The notes: a model not told the origin generated them from the letters alone. A stretch of 64,000 nucleotides of DNA from Streptomyces sp. NBC_00335 (GCF_036127095.1 NZ_CP108006.1:3286001-3350000); one strand, 5' to 3'; positions 37,178-46,593 are shown, counted from the first letter of the stretch. Translations and numbers: made by a program.

Positions 37178-38230
37178 GTGGCCAGTCATCGAAAGCCCAG
37201 GCAGCGCCCGCTCACCGGCGGCACGGCACGGAGCTCCGTACGCACCACCGCCGCCACCCTCGCCCTCGCGGGCGCTGCCACCGCCACCGCGTTCGAAGGC
37301 ACGTCCCACGCCGATCCGCAGCCGACGCCCTCGCAGGTCAAGGCGGAGATGGACCGGCTCTACGAGGAGGCCGAGGCCGCGTCGGACCGGTACAACGGGG
37401 CGAAGGAGAAGGCCGACGAGGCGCAGCGCGCGCTCGACGGTCTGCGGGACGAGACCGCACGCAAGACCGACCGGCTCAACACGGCCCGCAGCGCGCTCGG
37501 TTCGCTGGCCGCGACGCAGTACCGCAGCGGCACGCTGGGCACCGCCGTACGGCTGGCGATGTCCGACGATCCGCAGGAGTACCTGGACCGGGCCGCCCTC
37601 ATCACCCGCGCCGGGAACCGCAACGCGGCCGACATCTCCGCCGTGCGGCGGGGGCTCGACGAGGTCGGCAAGCTCAGGGACCGGGCCACCGGGCGCCTCG
37701 CCGACCTGCGGGTCCGCCAGCGCGAACTCGCCGCCCACAAGGCCGAGATCGAGGAGAAGCTGACCGCGGCGCAGCGGCTGCTGGCCAAGCTGACGGCCGA
37801 GGAGCGGGCGGCCTACGAGGCCCGCTCGGCCGGCCCCGCCCCGAGCGGCCCCGCCACCCGGACTCCGCCGCCCTCCGACGGCTCCCGCGCGGCCCGCGCG
37901 GTGGCGTTCGCGTACGGGGCGATCGGCAAGCCGTACGTGTGGGGAGCGACGGGACCGGGCTCGTACGACTGCTCCGGCCTGACCCAGGCGGCCTGGCGGG
38001 CGGCCGGGGTGTCGCTGCCGCGCACCACCTACACGCAGATCAACGCGGGACAGCGGGTCTCCCGCGATGCGCTGGCCCCCGGCGACCTGGTGTTCTTCTA
38101 CTCCGGCGTCACGCACGTCGGCATGTACATCGGCAACGGCCAGATGATCCACGCCCCGCGCCCCGGCTCCACGGTCCGCCTCGCGCCGATCGATTCGATG
38201 CCCTGGGCCGGAGCCTCCCGGCCCGCCTGA
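37178..38230 (+). CDS. Secreted NlpC/P60 peptidoglycan hydrolase, second copy
   Basis: A 350-residue paralogue of the protein at 34.3 kb with the same order: signal peptide (VRTTAATLALAGAATATAF), long coiled coil, Pro-rich linker, NlpC/P60 domain with Cys in SYDCSGLTQAAW and His in VTHVGMYIG. The catalytic cores share long identical stretches (KPYVWGATGP). I prefer the GTG at 37178 (GAGG 5 nt upstream) to the ATG at 37154. TAGCGT at 37132-37137 is a candidate -10. Confidence 0.92.
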   Translation: MASHRKPRQRPLTGGTARSSVRTTAATLALAGAATATAFEGTSHADPQPTPSQVKAEMDRLYEEAEAASDRYNGAKEKADEAQRALDGLRDETARKTDRLNTARSALGSLAATQYRSGTLGTAVRLAMSDDPQEYLDRAALITRAGNRNAADISAVRRGLDEVGKLRDRATGRLADLRVRQRELAAHKAEIEEKLTAAQRLLAKLTAEERAAYEARSAGPAPSGPATRTPPPSDGSRAARAVAFAYGAIGKPYVWGATGPGSYDCSGLTQAAWRAAGVSLPRTTYTQINAGQRVSRDALAPGDLVFFYSGVTHVGMYIGNGQMIHAPRPGSTVRLAPIDSMPWAGASRPA

Positions 38231-38252
38231 GGGGGGCCGGGACGGCCGGGGC

Positions 38253-38948
38253 TCAGATAAGCCGGCGGGCCGTCGCCCAGCGGGTCAGCTCGTGGCGGTT
38301 GGAGAGCTGGAGCTTGCGCAGCACCGCCGAGACGTGGGATTCCACCGTCTTGACCGAGATGAACAGCTGCTTGGCGATCTCCTTGTACGCGTACCCGCGC
38401 GCGATCAGCCGCAGCACCTCGCGCTCGCGCTGGGTGAGGCGGTCCAGGTCCTCGTCGACCGGCGGGGCGTCCGTCGAGGCGAAGGCGTCGAGCACGAAGC
38501 CCGCGAGGCGCGGCGAGAACACCGCGTCCCCGTCCTGGACGCGGAAGACCGAGTCCACCAGGTCGGTGCCGGTGATCGTCTTGGTGACATAGCCGCGGGC
38601 ACCGCCCCGGATGACCCCGATGACGTCCTCGGCGGCGTCCGACACCGACAGGGCCAGGAACCGCACGGGGTCCTCGACGGCGCCCATCAGCGGGGCGCAG
38701 CGGCGCAGTACCTCGACGCCGCCGCCACCGGGCAGGTGCACGTCGAGGAGCACCACTTCGGGTCGGGTGGCGGTGATGACGGTGACGGCCTGGTCCACGT
38801 CGGCGGCTTCGCCGACGACCTCGACCCCGGTCCGCTCGGTCTCGCCGATCTCGGCCTGTACCCCGGTGCGGAACATCCGGTGGTCGTCGACGAGCACCAC
38901 CCGGACCCTCCTGGTCACGCCGCCGGTGCTCGCGCTGTCCTCGGTCAT
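38253..38948 (-). CDS. NarL/LuxR-type response regulator
   Basis: A 231-residue regulator. The receiver domain has acidic residues in VRVVLVDDHRMFRTG and the phospho-acceptor Asp69 in EVVLLDVHLPGGGG. The DNA-binding LuxR HTH is at about residues 165-225 (LTQREREVLRLIARGYAYKE, VKTVESHVSAVLRKL). It overlaps the histidine kinase stop by 4 bp (ATGA) and is surely its cognate partner. Confidence 0.95.
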   Translation of the reverse strand: MTEDSASTGGVTRRVRVVLVDDHRMFRTGVQAEIGETERTGVEVVGEAADVDQAVTVITATRPEVVLLDVHLPGGGGVEVLRRCAPLMGAVEDPVRFLALSVSDAAEDVIGVIRGGARGYVTKTITGTDLVDSVFRVQDGDAVFSPRLAGFVLDAFASTDAPPVDEDLDRLTQREREVLRLIARGYAYKEIAKQLFISVKTVESHVSAVLRKLQLSNRHELTRWATARRLI

Positions 38949-40255
38949 GCTGCCTTCGCCGCCCTCTCCATCTCCAGCTCGACTTCCGTGCCGCCGTCGG
39001 GCGCGGACCGCAGTCGGGCGGTCCCGCCGTTGCGCTGCATCCGGCCGATGATCGATTCTCGTACGCCCATCCGGTCGTCCGGTACCGCGTCGATGTCGAA
39101 GCCGGGTCCGCGGTCGCGTACGGACACGAACACCGTCTGGCCCTCCACCTCGGCGTACACCTGGACGGGGCCGCCGTCGCCACCGTACTTGGCGGCATTG
39201 ACCATCGCCTCGCGCGCGGCCTGCATCTGTGCGGCCAGCTTCTCGTCGAGGGGGCAGTCGCCGACGACGACCACCTCGATCTGGACCCCGTGGTGGTCCT
39301 CGACCTCGGCGGCGGTCTTCTTCACGGCGTCGGCCAGTGTCGTGGGTTCCTGGCCCTCGTCCTTGCCGGTGCCCTCGGGCTTGTACAGCCAGTTGCGCAG
39401 CTCCCGCTCCTGGGCGCGGGCGAGGCGGCGCACCTCGCCGACGTCCTCGGCGTTGCGCTGGATCAGGGTGAGGGTGTGCAGCACGGAGTCGTGGACGTGG
39501 GCGGCCACCTCGGCGCGCTCCTGGGCGCGGATGCGCATCAGGCGCTCCTCGGAGAGGTCCTGGGTCATCCGGATCAGCCAGGGGCCGGCGAGGAGGGCTA
39601 CGCCGACGAGGACGGCGAGGGTGGCGGTCAGTACGTTGCCCAGCTGGGCGGCGGAGCCGCGGACCACGATGAAGACGGTCAGGCCCACGCCGACCAGGGC
39701 CACGCCCGCGAGGGCGCGGGCGGCCTGCAGCAGCCGGGCGTACCGGCCGGCGGCGGCGTTCCAGTGGGCGCGGCGGGCGTTGTCGGCCTGGCGCCAGACC
39801 AGGACCACGCCGGCGCCGACGAGCAGGGTCGGCCACACGTACCGTCCGGAGCTGCCGCCGACCTGGACCTGGGAGATGAAGATGCCCGCGCCGACGCACA
39901 GCGCGATCAGCGCGATGATCTGGCCCCGCTCGGGCTTGCGCAGCCGCCGGGTGCCGTCGGGGAGGATGTCGAAGTAGGAGCGGTGGCCGCTGCGGCCGCC
40001 GACGCCGAGCGGTACGAAGACCCAGAACGCGGCATAGAGCAGCACGCCGAGGCCGTCGCCCCACATGAACAGGCCGAGGAAGGTGAGCCGGACCCAGACG
40101 ACGGGCAGGCCCAGGTGCCCGGCGAGGCCGCGCGCGACTCCGCCGAGCATCCGGCCGTCGGCGCTGCGGTAGAGCTTGCGCTGCGGCGTTTCGTCGGAGT
40201 CCGGTGCGTACGGCGGGCGTGGGGCGGCTGCTACGGGCATGTCACCGATGGTCAC
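38945..40255 (-). CDS. PspC-domain sensor histidine kinase
   Basis: A 436-residue membrane kinase. An N-terminal PspC domain (KLYRSADGRMLGGVARGLAG) is followed by several further membrane segments, a HisKA_3-type dimerisation helix (ERAEVAAHVHDSVLHTLTLI, phospho-acceptor His near residue 256) and a HATPase domain (REAMVNAAKYG for the N box, RDRGPGFD for the G1 box). PspC modules sense envelope stress. It is transcribed with the LuxR regulator and divergent from another PspC protein 116 bp away. Both GTG (40255) and ATG (40240) starts are possible. Confidence 0.93.
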   Translation of the reverse strand: MTIGDMPVAAAPRPPYAPDSDETPQRKLYRSADGRMLGGVARGLAGHLGLPVVWVRLTFLGLFMWGDGLGVLLYAAFWVFVPLGVGGRSGHRSYFDILPDGTRRLRKPERGQIIALIALCVGAGIFISQVQVGGSSGRYVWPTLLVGAGVVLVWRQADNARRAHWNAAAGRYARLLQAARALAGVALVGVGLTVFIVVRGSAAQLGNVLTATLAVLVGVALLAGPWLIRMTQDLSEERLMRIRAQERAEVAAHVHDSVLHTLTLIQRNAEDVGEVRRLARAQERELRNWLYKPEGTGKDEGQEPTTLADAVKKTAAEVEDHHGVQIEVVVVGDCPLDEKLAAQMQAAREAMVNAAKYGGDGGPVQVYAEVEGQTVFVSVRDRGPGFDIDAVPDDRMGVRESIIGRMQRNGGTARLRSAPDGGTEVELEMERAAKAA

Positions 40256-40371
40256 ACGCTCCCGGCGGCCGTGGCATCAGGGCAGCCCCCCAGTTCTCTC
40301 GGGGGGATATCAGGGTTGCGCCAGGGTAGATCCGGATGCCCACGACGGCGGCGGACCGTCACCATGTACGC

Positions 40372-41781
40372 ATGACCGAAGTACACGATTCCCCGCCGCC
40401 GGACGCAGGAGCCGGCAGGAGTGCGGCCGGCGCGAGTGCGGCCGGCGCGAGTGCCGGCTCCGCTTCGCCGCTCGCCGAGCGCCCTCCCCTGCGCCGCGGC
40501 AAGCGCGACAAGGTGCTCGCGGGCGTGTGCGGCGGCCTGGGCCGGTACTTCGGCCTCGACCCGGTGATATTCCGGATCGTGCTCGGCGTCCTCGCCGTCA
40601 CCGGCGGCGTCGGTCTGATCTTCTACGGCTTCGCGTGGCTGCTCCTGCCCCAGGAGGGCGAGGAGGACAGCGAGGCGAAGAAGCTGCTGACCGGCCGGGT
40701 CGAGGGCTCGACGCTGGCAGCGGTCTTCGCCGCGCTGGTGGGCTGCGCCCTGTTCCTGTCGATGCTGGACAACGGCGGGCTGGCGGTCTTCTCCGTCCTG
40801 GCCGTCCTGGCGCTCGGCGCAGCGGCGTACTGGTCGCAGCGGCGGCGGAGCGGTCCCGGCGCGGCGCCCGAGGAGAAGGCCGCGCCGGGCGCCGAGTTCG
40901 TGTACCCGGCGGCCACCCGCACCGGGCACCGCACCGCGCACAGTCCGGCGCCGCCCGAGACCCAGGCGCCGCCCGTGCCCGGCGGCCCGTCCTGGTGGCG
41001 GGATCCGCTGGTCAAGGACGGCACCACGGGACCGGTCGGCTCCACGGGCTACCTGTGGGGTCCCGAGGACTCGGTCCCCGCCGGCCCCGGCGGCGATCCG
41101 GCCGCGCCCGCGGCCCCGGAGTACGCGCGGCAGGTCCGCAGGGAGCCGCGGGGCGGCATCGGCGGCCGGGTGTTCGTACTGGCCGCGCTGGCCGGGAGCG
41201 CCGCCACGGCCGCGGTCTGGGAAGGCAGCACCCTGAGCCACGCCCTGCAGGTCGGCTCCGCCTCCGCCCTCGCCGTCTTCGGCCTCGGGCTGGCGGTGAG
41301 CTCGGTCAAGGGCCGCACCGGCTTCGGCACCATCCTGCTCTCGGTGATCACCGCCGGGCTGCTGGCCGGGGCGGTGGCACTGCCCAAGGAGATCGGCACC
41401 GAGTGGAAGGACGTCGTCTGGCGGCCGGCCGCGGTGGCCGACGTGGCGCCGTCCTACGCGGCGGGCACCGGGCTCGCCACCTTGGACCTCAGCCGCCTGG
41501 ACGTGCCCAAGGGCGCGACCGTGGTCGTCCGTGCCTCCATGGACGCGGGCCGGCTGCGGGTGATCCTCCCGAGGGAGGTCACCGCGGAGACGGAGGCGCT
41601 CATCAAGCTGGGCGACATCCAGATGCCCGGCGAAACGAGCGAACACATACGCATCCAGGGCCGCGACGCCTTCCGGCGGGTGACCCTGCAGCCCTCCCCC
41701 GGCACCGAGGCGGGCGGCACGATCGATCTGCACCTCATCGCGGGTGTGGGACAGGTGGAGGTGGCCCGTGCGGCGTCATGA
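40372..41781 (+). CDS. PspC-domain membrane protein with adhesin-like C-terminus
   Basis: A 469-residue protein. PspC domain at about 38-100 (KRDKVLAGVCGGLGRYFGLD), several further membrane helices to about 350, then a soluble domain of about 110 residues (LATLDLSRLDVPKGATVVVR) with the beta-repeat feel of DUF4097/LiaF-like envelope stress proteins. The ATG lacks a ribosome binding site and may be leaderless. Divergent from the PspC histidine kinase, so probably in its regulon. Confidence 0.85.
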   Translation: MTEVHDSPPPDAGAGRSAAGASAAGASAGSASPLAERPPLRRGKRDKVLAGVCGGLGRYFGLDPVIFRIVLGVLAVTGGVGLIFYGFAWLLLPQEGEEDSEAKKLLTGRVEGSTLAAVFAALVGCALFLSMLDNGGLAVFSVLAVLALGAAAYWSQRRRSGPGAAPEEKAAPGAEFVYPAATRTGHRTAHSPAPPETQAPPVPGGPSWWRDPLVKDGTTGPVGSTGYLWGPEDSVPAGPGGDPAAPAAPEYARQVRREPRGGIGGRVFVLAALAGSAATAAVWEGSTLSHALQVGSASALAVFGLGLAVSSVKGRTGFGTILLSVITAGLLAGAVALPKEIGTEWKDVVWRPAAVADVAPSYAAGTGLATLDLSRLDVPKGATVVVRASMDAGRLRVILPREVTAETEALIKLGDIQMPGETSEHIRIQGRDAFRRVTLQPSPGTEAGGTIDLHLIAGVGQVEVARAAS

Positions 41782-41992
41782 GTTCCAGCCGGGACGGCTG
41801 ATCGCGGGACTGGTCCTGATGGCGGCCGGGGTGCTCTATCTCCTCGGCGCGGCCGGAGAGGCCGACCCGCCCTGGTTCTTCGTCCTGATGATGACCGCGG
41901 GCGGTCTCGCCTTCGCCGCCGTCGCCGGGCTGGTGACCTATGCCGTGCGCCGCGACCGGCGCGAGCGGATCAGCGAGTCCAGCGAGAGGTAG
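41768..41992 (+). CDS. Small two-helix membrane protein
   Basis: A 74-residue protein with two hydrophobic segments (LIAGLVLMAAGVLYLLGAAG, WFFVLMMTAGGLAFAAVAGL) and basic ends. The GTG at 41768 lies inside the end of the PspC gene with GGAGG upstream, so translation is coupled. Its 3' end overlaps the convergent doxX-like gene by 55 bp. Function unknown. Confidence 0.75.
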   Translation: MRRHEFQPGRLIAGLVLMAAGVLYLLGAAGEADPPWFFVLMMTAGGLAFAAVAGLVTYAVRRDRRERISESSER

Positions 41993-42468
41993 GGCGCCCC
42001 GGCGAGGACCAGTGGGGTCCAGGCCATCAGGTAGATCAGGTCGTTGCCGTAGTAGTAGGGGGTCACCGCCCAGGACACGGTGAGCCACAGGCTCAGCGAG
42101 ATCAGGGCTCCGCCGACGGCCGCGATCCGGGTCAGCAGTCCGGCCAGGACCCCGAGGCCCACCAGGAGTTCCCCGATGGCCAGGGCCACGGCGAAGCCGA
42201 CGGGCGCCTTCAGGGCCAGGTCCACCATGGCCGGGATCGCCGAGGTGTCGCGCACCCCGCTCATCAGTTCGCCGATGGAGCCGCTGCCGGTGGCGGAGAG
42301 GAAGACCGAGTCGGTCAGCTTGTCCAGGCCGGCGTAGACGAAGGTCACGCCGAGGAAGATCCGCAGGGGCAGGAGCGCGTGGCGGGCGGCGAGCTCGCGC
42401 AGACCGCGCAAGCCGCTCGAACCGGTGGGAGCGTCAGGGGCGCCGGAGGGGACGTCAGTTCGGGTCAC
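41938..42468 (-). CDS. DoxX-family membrane protein
   Basis: A 176-residue protein with four membrane segments. LLPLRIFLGVTFVYAGLDKL is the DoxX signature start, followed by VALAIGELLVGLGVLAGL and ALISLSLWLTVSW. In mycobacteria DoxX joins redox complexes with SodA and SseA; here no such partner is present. Its 3' end overlaps the convergent small membrane gene by 55 bp, an unusually long tail-to-tail overlap. Confidence 0.85.
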   Translation of the reverse strand: MTRTDVPSGAPDAPTGSSGLRGLRELAARHALLPLRIFLGVTFVYAGLDKLTDSVFLSATGSGSIGELMSGVRDTSAIPAMVDLALKAPVGFAVALAIGELLVGLGVLAGLLTRIAAVGGALISLSLWLTVSWAVTPYYYGNDLIYLMAWTPLVLAGAPYLSLDSLIRSRRSRRTA

Positions 42469-42486
42469 GCGCTATGTGTACCCGCT

Positions 42487-43743
42487 TCACTCCGCCACGT
42501 CGATGGTGCACCGGTTTGATTCCACCCCCGCGGCGGTGACGACCTGGATCTCGATCCGCCCCGGTTCCACTTCCGCCGGGACCGGCACGGTCAGCACGGC
42601 GTCGGACGGGTTGGTGAAGCCGCCCGCCACCGGGACCAGCGGTACGTGCACATGGACCGCACCCACCCGGACCACCAGCCGGGCCAGCATTTCCGGCGTC
42701 TGCGCCCCCGGCGGGACGAAGCCCACTCCCCGGATCTCGATGTCGTCCCCGGGGCGGATCGCCGCGTCCAAGTCCCCGGGCTCGCGTCTGCGCACCACCG
42801 ACAGGACCAGCGGGCGGCTGCCCTCGGCGTACTTCGCCGCCAGGTACACGGCCGCCGACAGGGCCACCAGCAGCGCCAGTGCCCACGGCAGCGCCGGCAG
42901 CCGGTCCGGGAACCGGGCCAGCGAGACCGCCGCGAAGGCCAGTACCACCGTGGAGACCAGGACGTACTGGGCGTCCGGGAAGGAGCCCCGGCCCGCGTCG
43001 TCCGTCAGCAGGTCCGCCCCGGTCGGGCGGTCCGCCGGCAGCTTCTGCAGCCGCTGCCCCATGATCCGTACGGAGACCACCCGGCGCACCAGCACCGCGA
43101 CCCCCGAGGTCAGCCCGAGCACCGCCAGCAGCGGCAGCGCCCGGTCGAGCGCGAGCCCCGCGTACAGCGCCTGGCGCTCGGGTCCCGGAGAGGAGGCCGC
43201 GAGCCGCAGCGCCGGCAGCAGCGTCGCGAAGGCGGTGAGCACCAGCCAGGCGCTCGGCACCGTCTTCGAGGTGGACAGCCGGTTGTCCTCGCCGACCAGC
43301 GGGGCCAGCAGACCGCCCCGGATCGTCTGCGCGCGGGCCGCCACCGTCAGCAGGGCGGCCAGCACGAGCGCGGCCAGCAGCCCGGCGGTGCGCGTCGTGG
43401 ACCAGCCGGTGCCGAGCGCGGTGCCGACCTGGACCAGGAGCAGCACCCCGGCGGCGATCCACACGGCGAGGACGGCCCGCCGGGAGAACAGGTAGAGCCA
43501 GGAGCTGCCCGCCTCCCGGCCCCGGTCGGCGACCGTCCGGGCCGACAGGGTCAGCTCGTCGGAGACCCACTGGCGGGAGGCTCCGAGGGAGTGGGCCACG
43601 GCGGCCGGCACCCCCTGCCCCGAGGCGAACTCGTCGCGCTTCTCCAGGAACGCTGCGACCGCGCGGCGGTGCCCCTCTCGTGTGCAGTCCTCGCAGGCAC
43701 AGGCCGCGGTATGGGTGCTTCTGGACATCTCTTGGACAGCCAC
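42487..43743 (-). CDS. Membrane protein with Cys-rich N-terminus and IPT/Ig-like C-terminus
   Basis: A 418-residue protein. The N-terminus has a Cys cluster (AACACEDCTREGH), then about six to seven membrane segments (AVLAVWIAAGVLLLVQVG and others), and a C-terminal beta-rich domain of about 110 residues (RPGDDIEIRGVGFVPPG) resembling an IPT/TIG Ig fold. No family name comes to mind. A perfect 13-bp palindrome CACTGCGGCAGTG (43793-43805) lies about 50 bp upstream. It follows the aldolase-like gene by 102 bp on the same strand. Confidence 0.7.
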   Translation of the reverse strand: MAVQEMSRSTHTAACACEDCTREGHRRAVAAFLEKRDEFASGQGVPAAVAHSLGASRQWVSDELTLSARTVADRGREAGSSWLYLFSRRAVLAVWIAAGVLLLVQVGTALGTGWSTTRTAGLLAALVLAALLTVAARAQTIRGGLLAPLVGEDNRLSTSKTVPSAWLVLTAFATLLPALRLAASSPGPERQALYAGLALDRALPLLAVLGLTSGVAVLVRRVVSVRIMGQRLQKLPADRPTGADLLTDDAGRGSFPDAQYVLVSTVVLAFAAVSLARFPDRLPALPWALALLVALSAAVYLAAKYAEGSRPLVLSVVRRREPGDLDAAIRPGDDIEIRGVGFVPPGAQTPEMLARLVVRVGAVHVHVPLVPVAGGFTNPSDAVLTVPVPAEVEPGRIEIQVVTAAGVESNRCTIDVAE

Positions 43744-43792
43744 GAACGTGCCGCCTCTCTGAACTACGGTGCAGTGCCAGCGAATTGTGCAC

Positions 43793-43805
43793 CACTGCGG
43801 CAGTG
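43793..43805. promoter_or_regulatory. Palindrome upstream of the 418-residue membrane gene
   Basis: CACTGC-G-GCAGTG, with a related half-site (GTGCAGTGCC) about 20 bp closer to the gene. The spacing and symmetry suggest an operator. Confidence 0.35.
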
Positions 43806-43845
43806 CTCCGGATTGCGCACGATGTCAGAGCAGGTGATTAACCGT

Positions 43846-44628
43846 TCATGATGTTGACGGACCCGCTCCGGGGGCCTCCAGAAGCGGCTGGCAGTTGGCC
43901 CAGGCAGCCAGATCGGACCCGAACCGCTCCCGGGTCGCGAGCGCGCTGTGGTGGCTGATGAGCACCGCCTTCCCGGCCGCCCGCGCGATCAGCTGCACCT
44001 GCGCGGCCCGCTCGGCCGCGATGAACCACCAGGCGGCCGCCTCCACCGAGTCGCCGACCGTCAGCAGCCCGAGGTTGCGCAGGACCAGCGCCTTGTAGGG
44101 GCCGAGCGCGCCCGCGATCCGCTCGGGGTCCCCGTCGCCCGAAAACTCGTCGAGCAGCGCATGGTCCTCGTAGAAGGAACAGGCCTCCTGGGTGACGGGG
44201 GCGAGCAGTTCGCCGAGCGCGGCGAGCGCCCTGCCGTACGGGGCCTGCGTGCGGACGACGGCCACCACGGCGGGCCGGGCCCGGTGGACGGCCGCGTGTA
44301 CGGCGAAGGCCAACTGGTTGACCCTGCGCTCCCCCTGGCGGACCCGCCCCTCCCCGTCGACCAGCAGCAGGTCGTCGGGGCCGAGTGCGCCGAAGGCCCG
44401 GCCGAAGGGGTTCACCCAGTAGCAGTCCTCGAACTCCGGGTCCCGAGCGCTGACGTGCCCACCCACCCCGTCCTCGTACCCGAGCCCGCCCAGCAGCCGC
44501 AGCACCCCGGCGAGCCGCTCCTTGCGGTGGGCGCGCTCCTCCCCGGGGGTGGCGAACACCGGCGGCATCTCGAAGCCGAGCCGCTCGGCGGGCACGGGTG
44601 CGGGCGCGGCTGCGGGTCGCTCGGTCAT
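43846..44628 (-). CDS. Class II aldolase/adducin-family protein lacking the metal ligands
   Basis: A 260-residue protein with the family fold throughout (GGHVSARDPEFEDCYWVNPFG, TQEACSFYEDHALLDEFSG, SVEAAAWWFIAAERAAQVQL). Active relatives bind a divalent metal through the two His of an HTHSPYG motif and the His of RNHGLLTVG. Here those sites read RTQAPYG (Arg126, Gln128) and RNLGLLTVG (Leu186). Each change is one base from a CAC codon. Catalysis of the usual type seems impossible; a regulatory or different role is likely. The ATG has AAGGAGGG upstream. Confidence 0.85.
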   Translation of the reverse strand: MTERPAAAPAPVPAERLGFEMPPVFATPGEERAHRKERLAGVLRLLGGLGYEDGVGGHVSARDPEFEDCYWVNPFGRAFGALGPDDLLLVDGEGRVRQGERRVNQLAFAVHAAVHRARPAVVAVVRTQAPYGRALAALGELLAPVTQEACSFYEDHALLDEFSGDGDPERIAGALGPYKALVLRNLGLLTVGDSVEAAAWWFIAAERAAQVQLIARAAGKAVLISHHSALATRERFGSDLAAWANCQPLLEAPGAGPSTS

Positions 44629-44691
44629 GGCCCCTCCTTCAAGGTCGCGGCGCAAAGTACCGGCGACCGGCCGAAGAGGCCATACACGCGG

Positions 44692-44728
44692 CGAGGCCGC
44701 CGCTCCCTGGGCGGGAGCGGCGGCCTCG
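44692..44728 (-). terminator. Terminator after guaA
   Basis: A perfect 16-bp stem (44692-44707 / 44713-44728) with loop TGGGC, 24 bp past the guaA stop. Confidence 0.8.
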
Positions 44729-44752
44729 TCACGTACGGCTGAGCAGGTGGGA

Positions 44753-46339
44753 CTACTCCCACTCGATGGTGCCCGGCGGCTTGCTCGTGCAGTCCAGGAC
44801 CACGCGGTTCACGTCCGGCACCTCGTTGGTGATGCGGGTGGAGATCCGCGCGAGCACCTCGTACGGCATGCGCGTCCAGTCCGCGGTCATCGCGTCCTCG
44901 GAGGAGACGGGGCGCAGCACGATCGGGTGGCCGTACGTACGACCGTCACCCTGGACGCCGACGCTGCGGACATCGGCCAGCAGGACGACCGGGCACTGCC
45001 AGATCTCGCGGTCCAGGCCGGCCGCCGTGAGCTCGTGGCGGGCGATGGCGTCGGCCTCGCGGAGCAGGTCCAGGCGCTCCTTGGTGACCTCGCCGACGAT
45101 GCGGATGCCGAGGCCGGGGCCGGGGAACGGCTGGCGCTGGACGATCTCGGCGGGCAGGCCGAGCTCCTGGCCGACCATCCGGACCTCGTCCTTGAACAGC
45201 TGGCGCAGCGGCTCGACGAGCTCGAACTCGATGTCGTCGGGGAGCCCGCCCACGTTGTGGTGGGACTTGATGTTGGCGGTGCCGGTGCCGCCGCCGGACT
45301 CGACGACGTCCGGGTACAGGGTGCCCTGGACCAGGAAGGCCACCGCCGGGCCGTCCTCCTGGAGGATCTCCAGCTGGGCAGCCTCGAACACGCGGATGAA
45401 CTCGCGGCCGATGATCTTGCGCTTGGTCTCCGGGTCGGAGACCCCGGCCAGCGCGTTCAGGAAGCGCTCCTGGGCGTCGACGACCTTCAGCTGCACGCCG
45501 GTGGCGGCGACGAAGTCCTTCTCGACCTGCTCGGTCTCGCCCTTGCGCATCAGACCGTGGTCCACGTAGACGCAGGTGAGCTGCGAGCCGATGGCCTTCT
45601 GCACGAGGGCCGCGGCGACCGCGGAGTCCACGCCGCCGGACAGGCCGCAGATGGCGCGCTTGTCGCCGACCTGCTCGCGGATGAGGGCGACCTGCTCCTC
45701 GACGATGTTGCCGGGCGTCCAGGTGGGCTGCAGGCCCGCACCGCGGTAGAGGAAGTGCTCCAGGATCTGCTGGCCGTGCGTGGAGTGCATCACCTCGGGG
45801 TGGTACTGCACGCCGTAGAGCTTCTTCTCGTCGTTCTCGAAGGCCGCGACCGGTACGACGTCGGTCGACGCGGTGACGGTGAAGCCCTCGGGAGCGGCGG
45901 AGCAGGCGTCGCCGTGGGACATCCACACCGACTGGTTCTCGGGGGTGCCCTCGAAGAGGGTGGATCCGGCCTTGGAGACGGCCAGCGGGGTACGGCCGTA
46001 CTCGCGCGAGCCGGTGTTGTCGACGGTGCCGCCGAGGGTGACCGCCATGAGCTGGAAGCCGTAGCACATGCCGAAGACGGGGACGCCGGCCTCGAAGATC
46101 GCGCCGTCGAGCTGGGGGGCGCCCTCCTCGTACACGGAGGACGGGCCACCGGACAGGATGATCGCCTTCGGGTTCTTGGCGAGCATCTCGGCCACGGGCA
46201 TCGTGCTGGGCACGACCTCGGAGTAGACCCGTGCCTCGCGGACGCGGCGGGCGATCAGCTGCGCGTACTGGGCGCCGAAGTCGACGACGAGAACCGTGTC
46301 CGGGGCGCTGTCGTGGGTGGCGAAGGTGGCTTCTGGCAC
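44753..46339 (-). CDS. guaA: GMP synthase (glutamine-hydrolysing)
   Basis: A 528-residue enzyme aminating XMP to GMP. The N-terminal glutamine amidotransferase domain has the nucleophile Cys in [12 protein letters not shown] and the His/Glu pair in [10 protein letters not shown]. The ATP-pyrophosphatase motif is [15 protein letters not shown], and the C-terminal dimerisation domain ends KPPGTIEWE. Start GTG at 46339. A -10 TAGAAT (46379-46384, minus strand) lies about 40 bp upstream. Confidence 0.97.
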   Translation of the reverse strand: MPEATFATHDSAPDTVLVVDFGAQYAQLIARRVREARVYSEVVPSTMPVAEMLAKNPKAIILSGGPSSVYEEGAPQLDGAIFEAGVPVFGMCYGFQLMAVTLGGTVDNTGSREYGRTPLAVSKAGSTLFEGTPENQSVWMSHGDACSAAPEGFTVTASTDVVPVAAFENDEKKLYGVQYHPEVMHSTHGQQILEHFLYRGAGLQPTWTPGNIVEEQVALIREQVGDKRAICGLSGGVDSAVAAALVQKAIGSQLTCVYVDHGLMRKGETEQVEKDFVAATGVQLKVVDAQERFLNALAGVSDPETKRKIIGREFIRVFEAAQLEILQEDGPAVAFLVQGTLYPDVVESGGGTGTANIKSHHNVGGLPDDIEFELVEPLRQLFKDEVRMVGQELGLPAEIVQRQPFPGPGLGIRIVGEVTKERLDLLREADAIARHELTAAGLDREIWQCPVVLLADVRSVGVQGDGRTYGHPIVLRPVSSEDAMTADWTRMPYEVLARISTRITNEVPDVNRVVLDCTSKPPGTIEWE

Positions 46340-46427
46340 GGGGCAGGCCTTCCGGCGGAAGAGGGGGTTGTTTTGTCGATTCTAACGGGGGACGGATACC
46401 CCTCTTCGTCTCAGTGTCCGAACCGGC

Positions 46428-46457
46428 TTGGCACGGAGCGGGACAGAGGGTAATAAT
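46428..46457 (+). promoter_or_regulatory. Near-consensus sigma-70-type promoter of the chorismate mutase leader
   Basis: TTGGCA (46428-46433), 17 nt, TAATAAT (46451-46457). The leader-peptide ATG is 7 nt past the -10, so transcription should start at or next to the ATG. Confidence 0.7.
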
Positions 46458-46463
46458 CCCTCC

Positions 46464-46532
46464 ATGCGCAAGCAGCTGAGCTTCCTCTTTACCTATGGCA
46501 CCGGCCGGTCCGGTCGCCATGGGTCATCGTGA
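46464..46532 (+). CDS. Putative 22-residue leader peptide rich in Phe/Tyr
   Basis: The peptide MRKQLSFLFTYGTGRSGRHG plus SS has Phe7, Phe9 and Tyr11 clustered, using TTC, TTT and TAT; TTT and TAT are rare codons in this genome. It starts at the predicted transcription start and ends 23 nt before a perfect hairpin that precedes chorismate mutase, the branch-point enzyme to Phe and Tyr. This is the layout of transcription attenuation by ribosome stalling. It is too short for a normal gene call and its translation is unproven. Confidence 0.55.
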   Translation: MRKQLSFLFTYGTGRSGRHGSS

Positions 46533-46555
46533 TGCTCGCTTGAGCCACTGACTTC

Positions 46556-46593
46556 CCAGAGCGCCCCGGTCCGACAGGACCGGGGCGCTCTGG
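46556..46593 (+). terminator. Attenuator-like hairpin between leader peptide and chorismate mutase
   Basis: A perfect 17-bp stem (46556-46572 / 46577-46593) with loop GACA. CCGGTCC inside the leader-peptide codons (46505-46511) is complementary to GGACCGG in the second arm (46577-46583) and could form an alternative, antiterminating pairing. There is no pronounced U tract after it. Confidence 0.6.
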
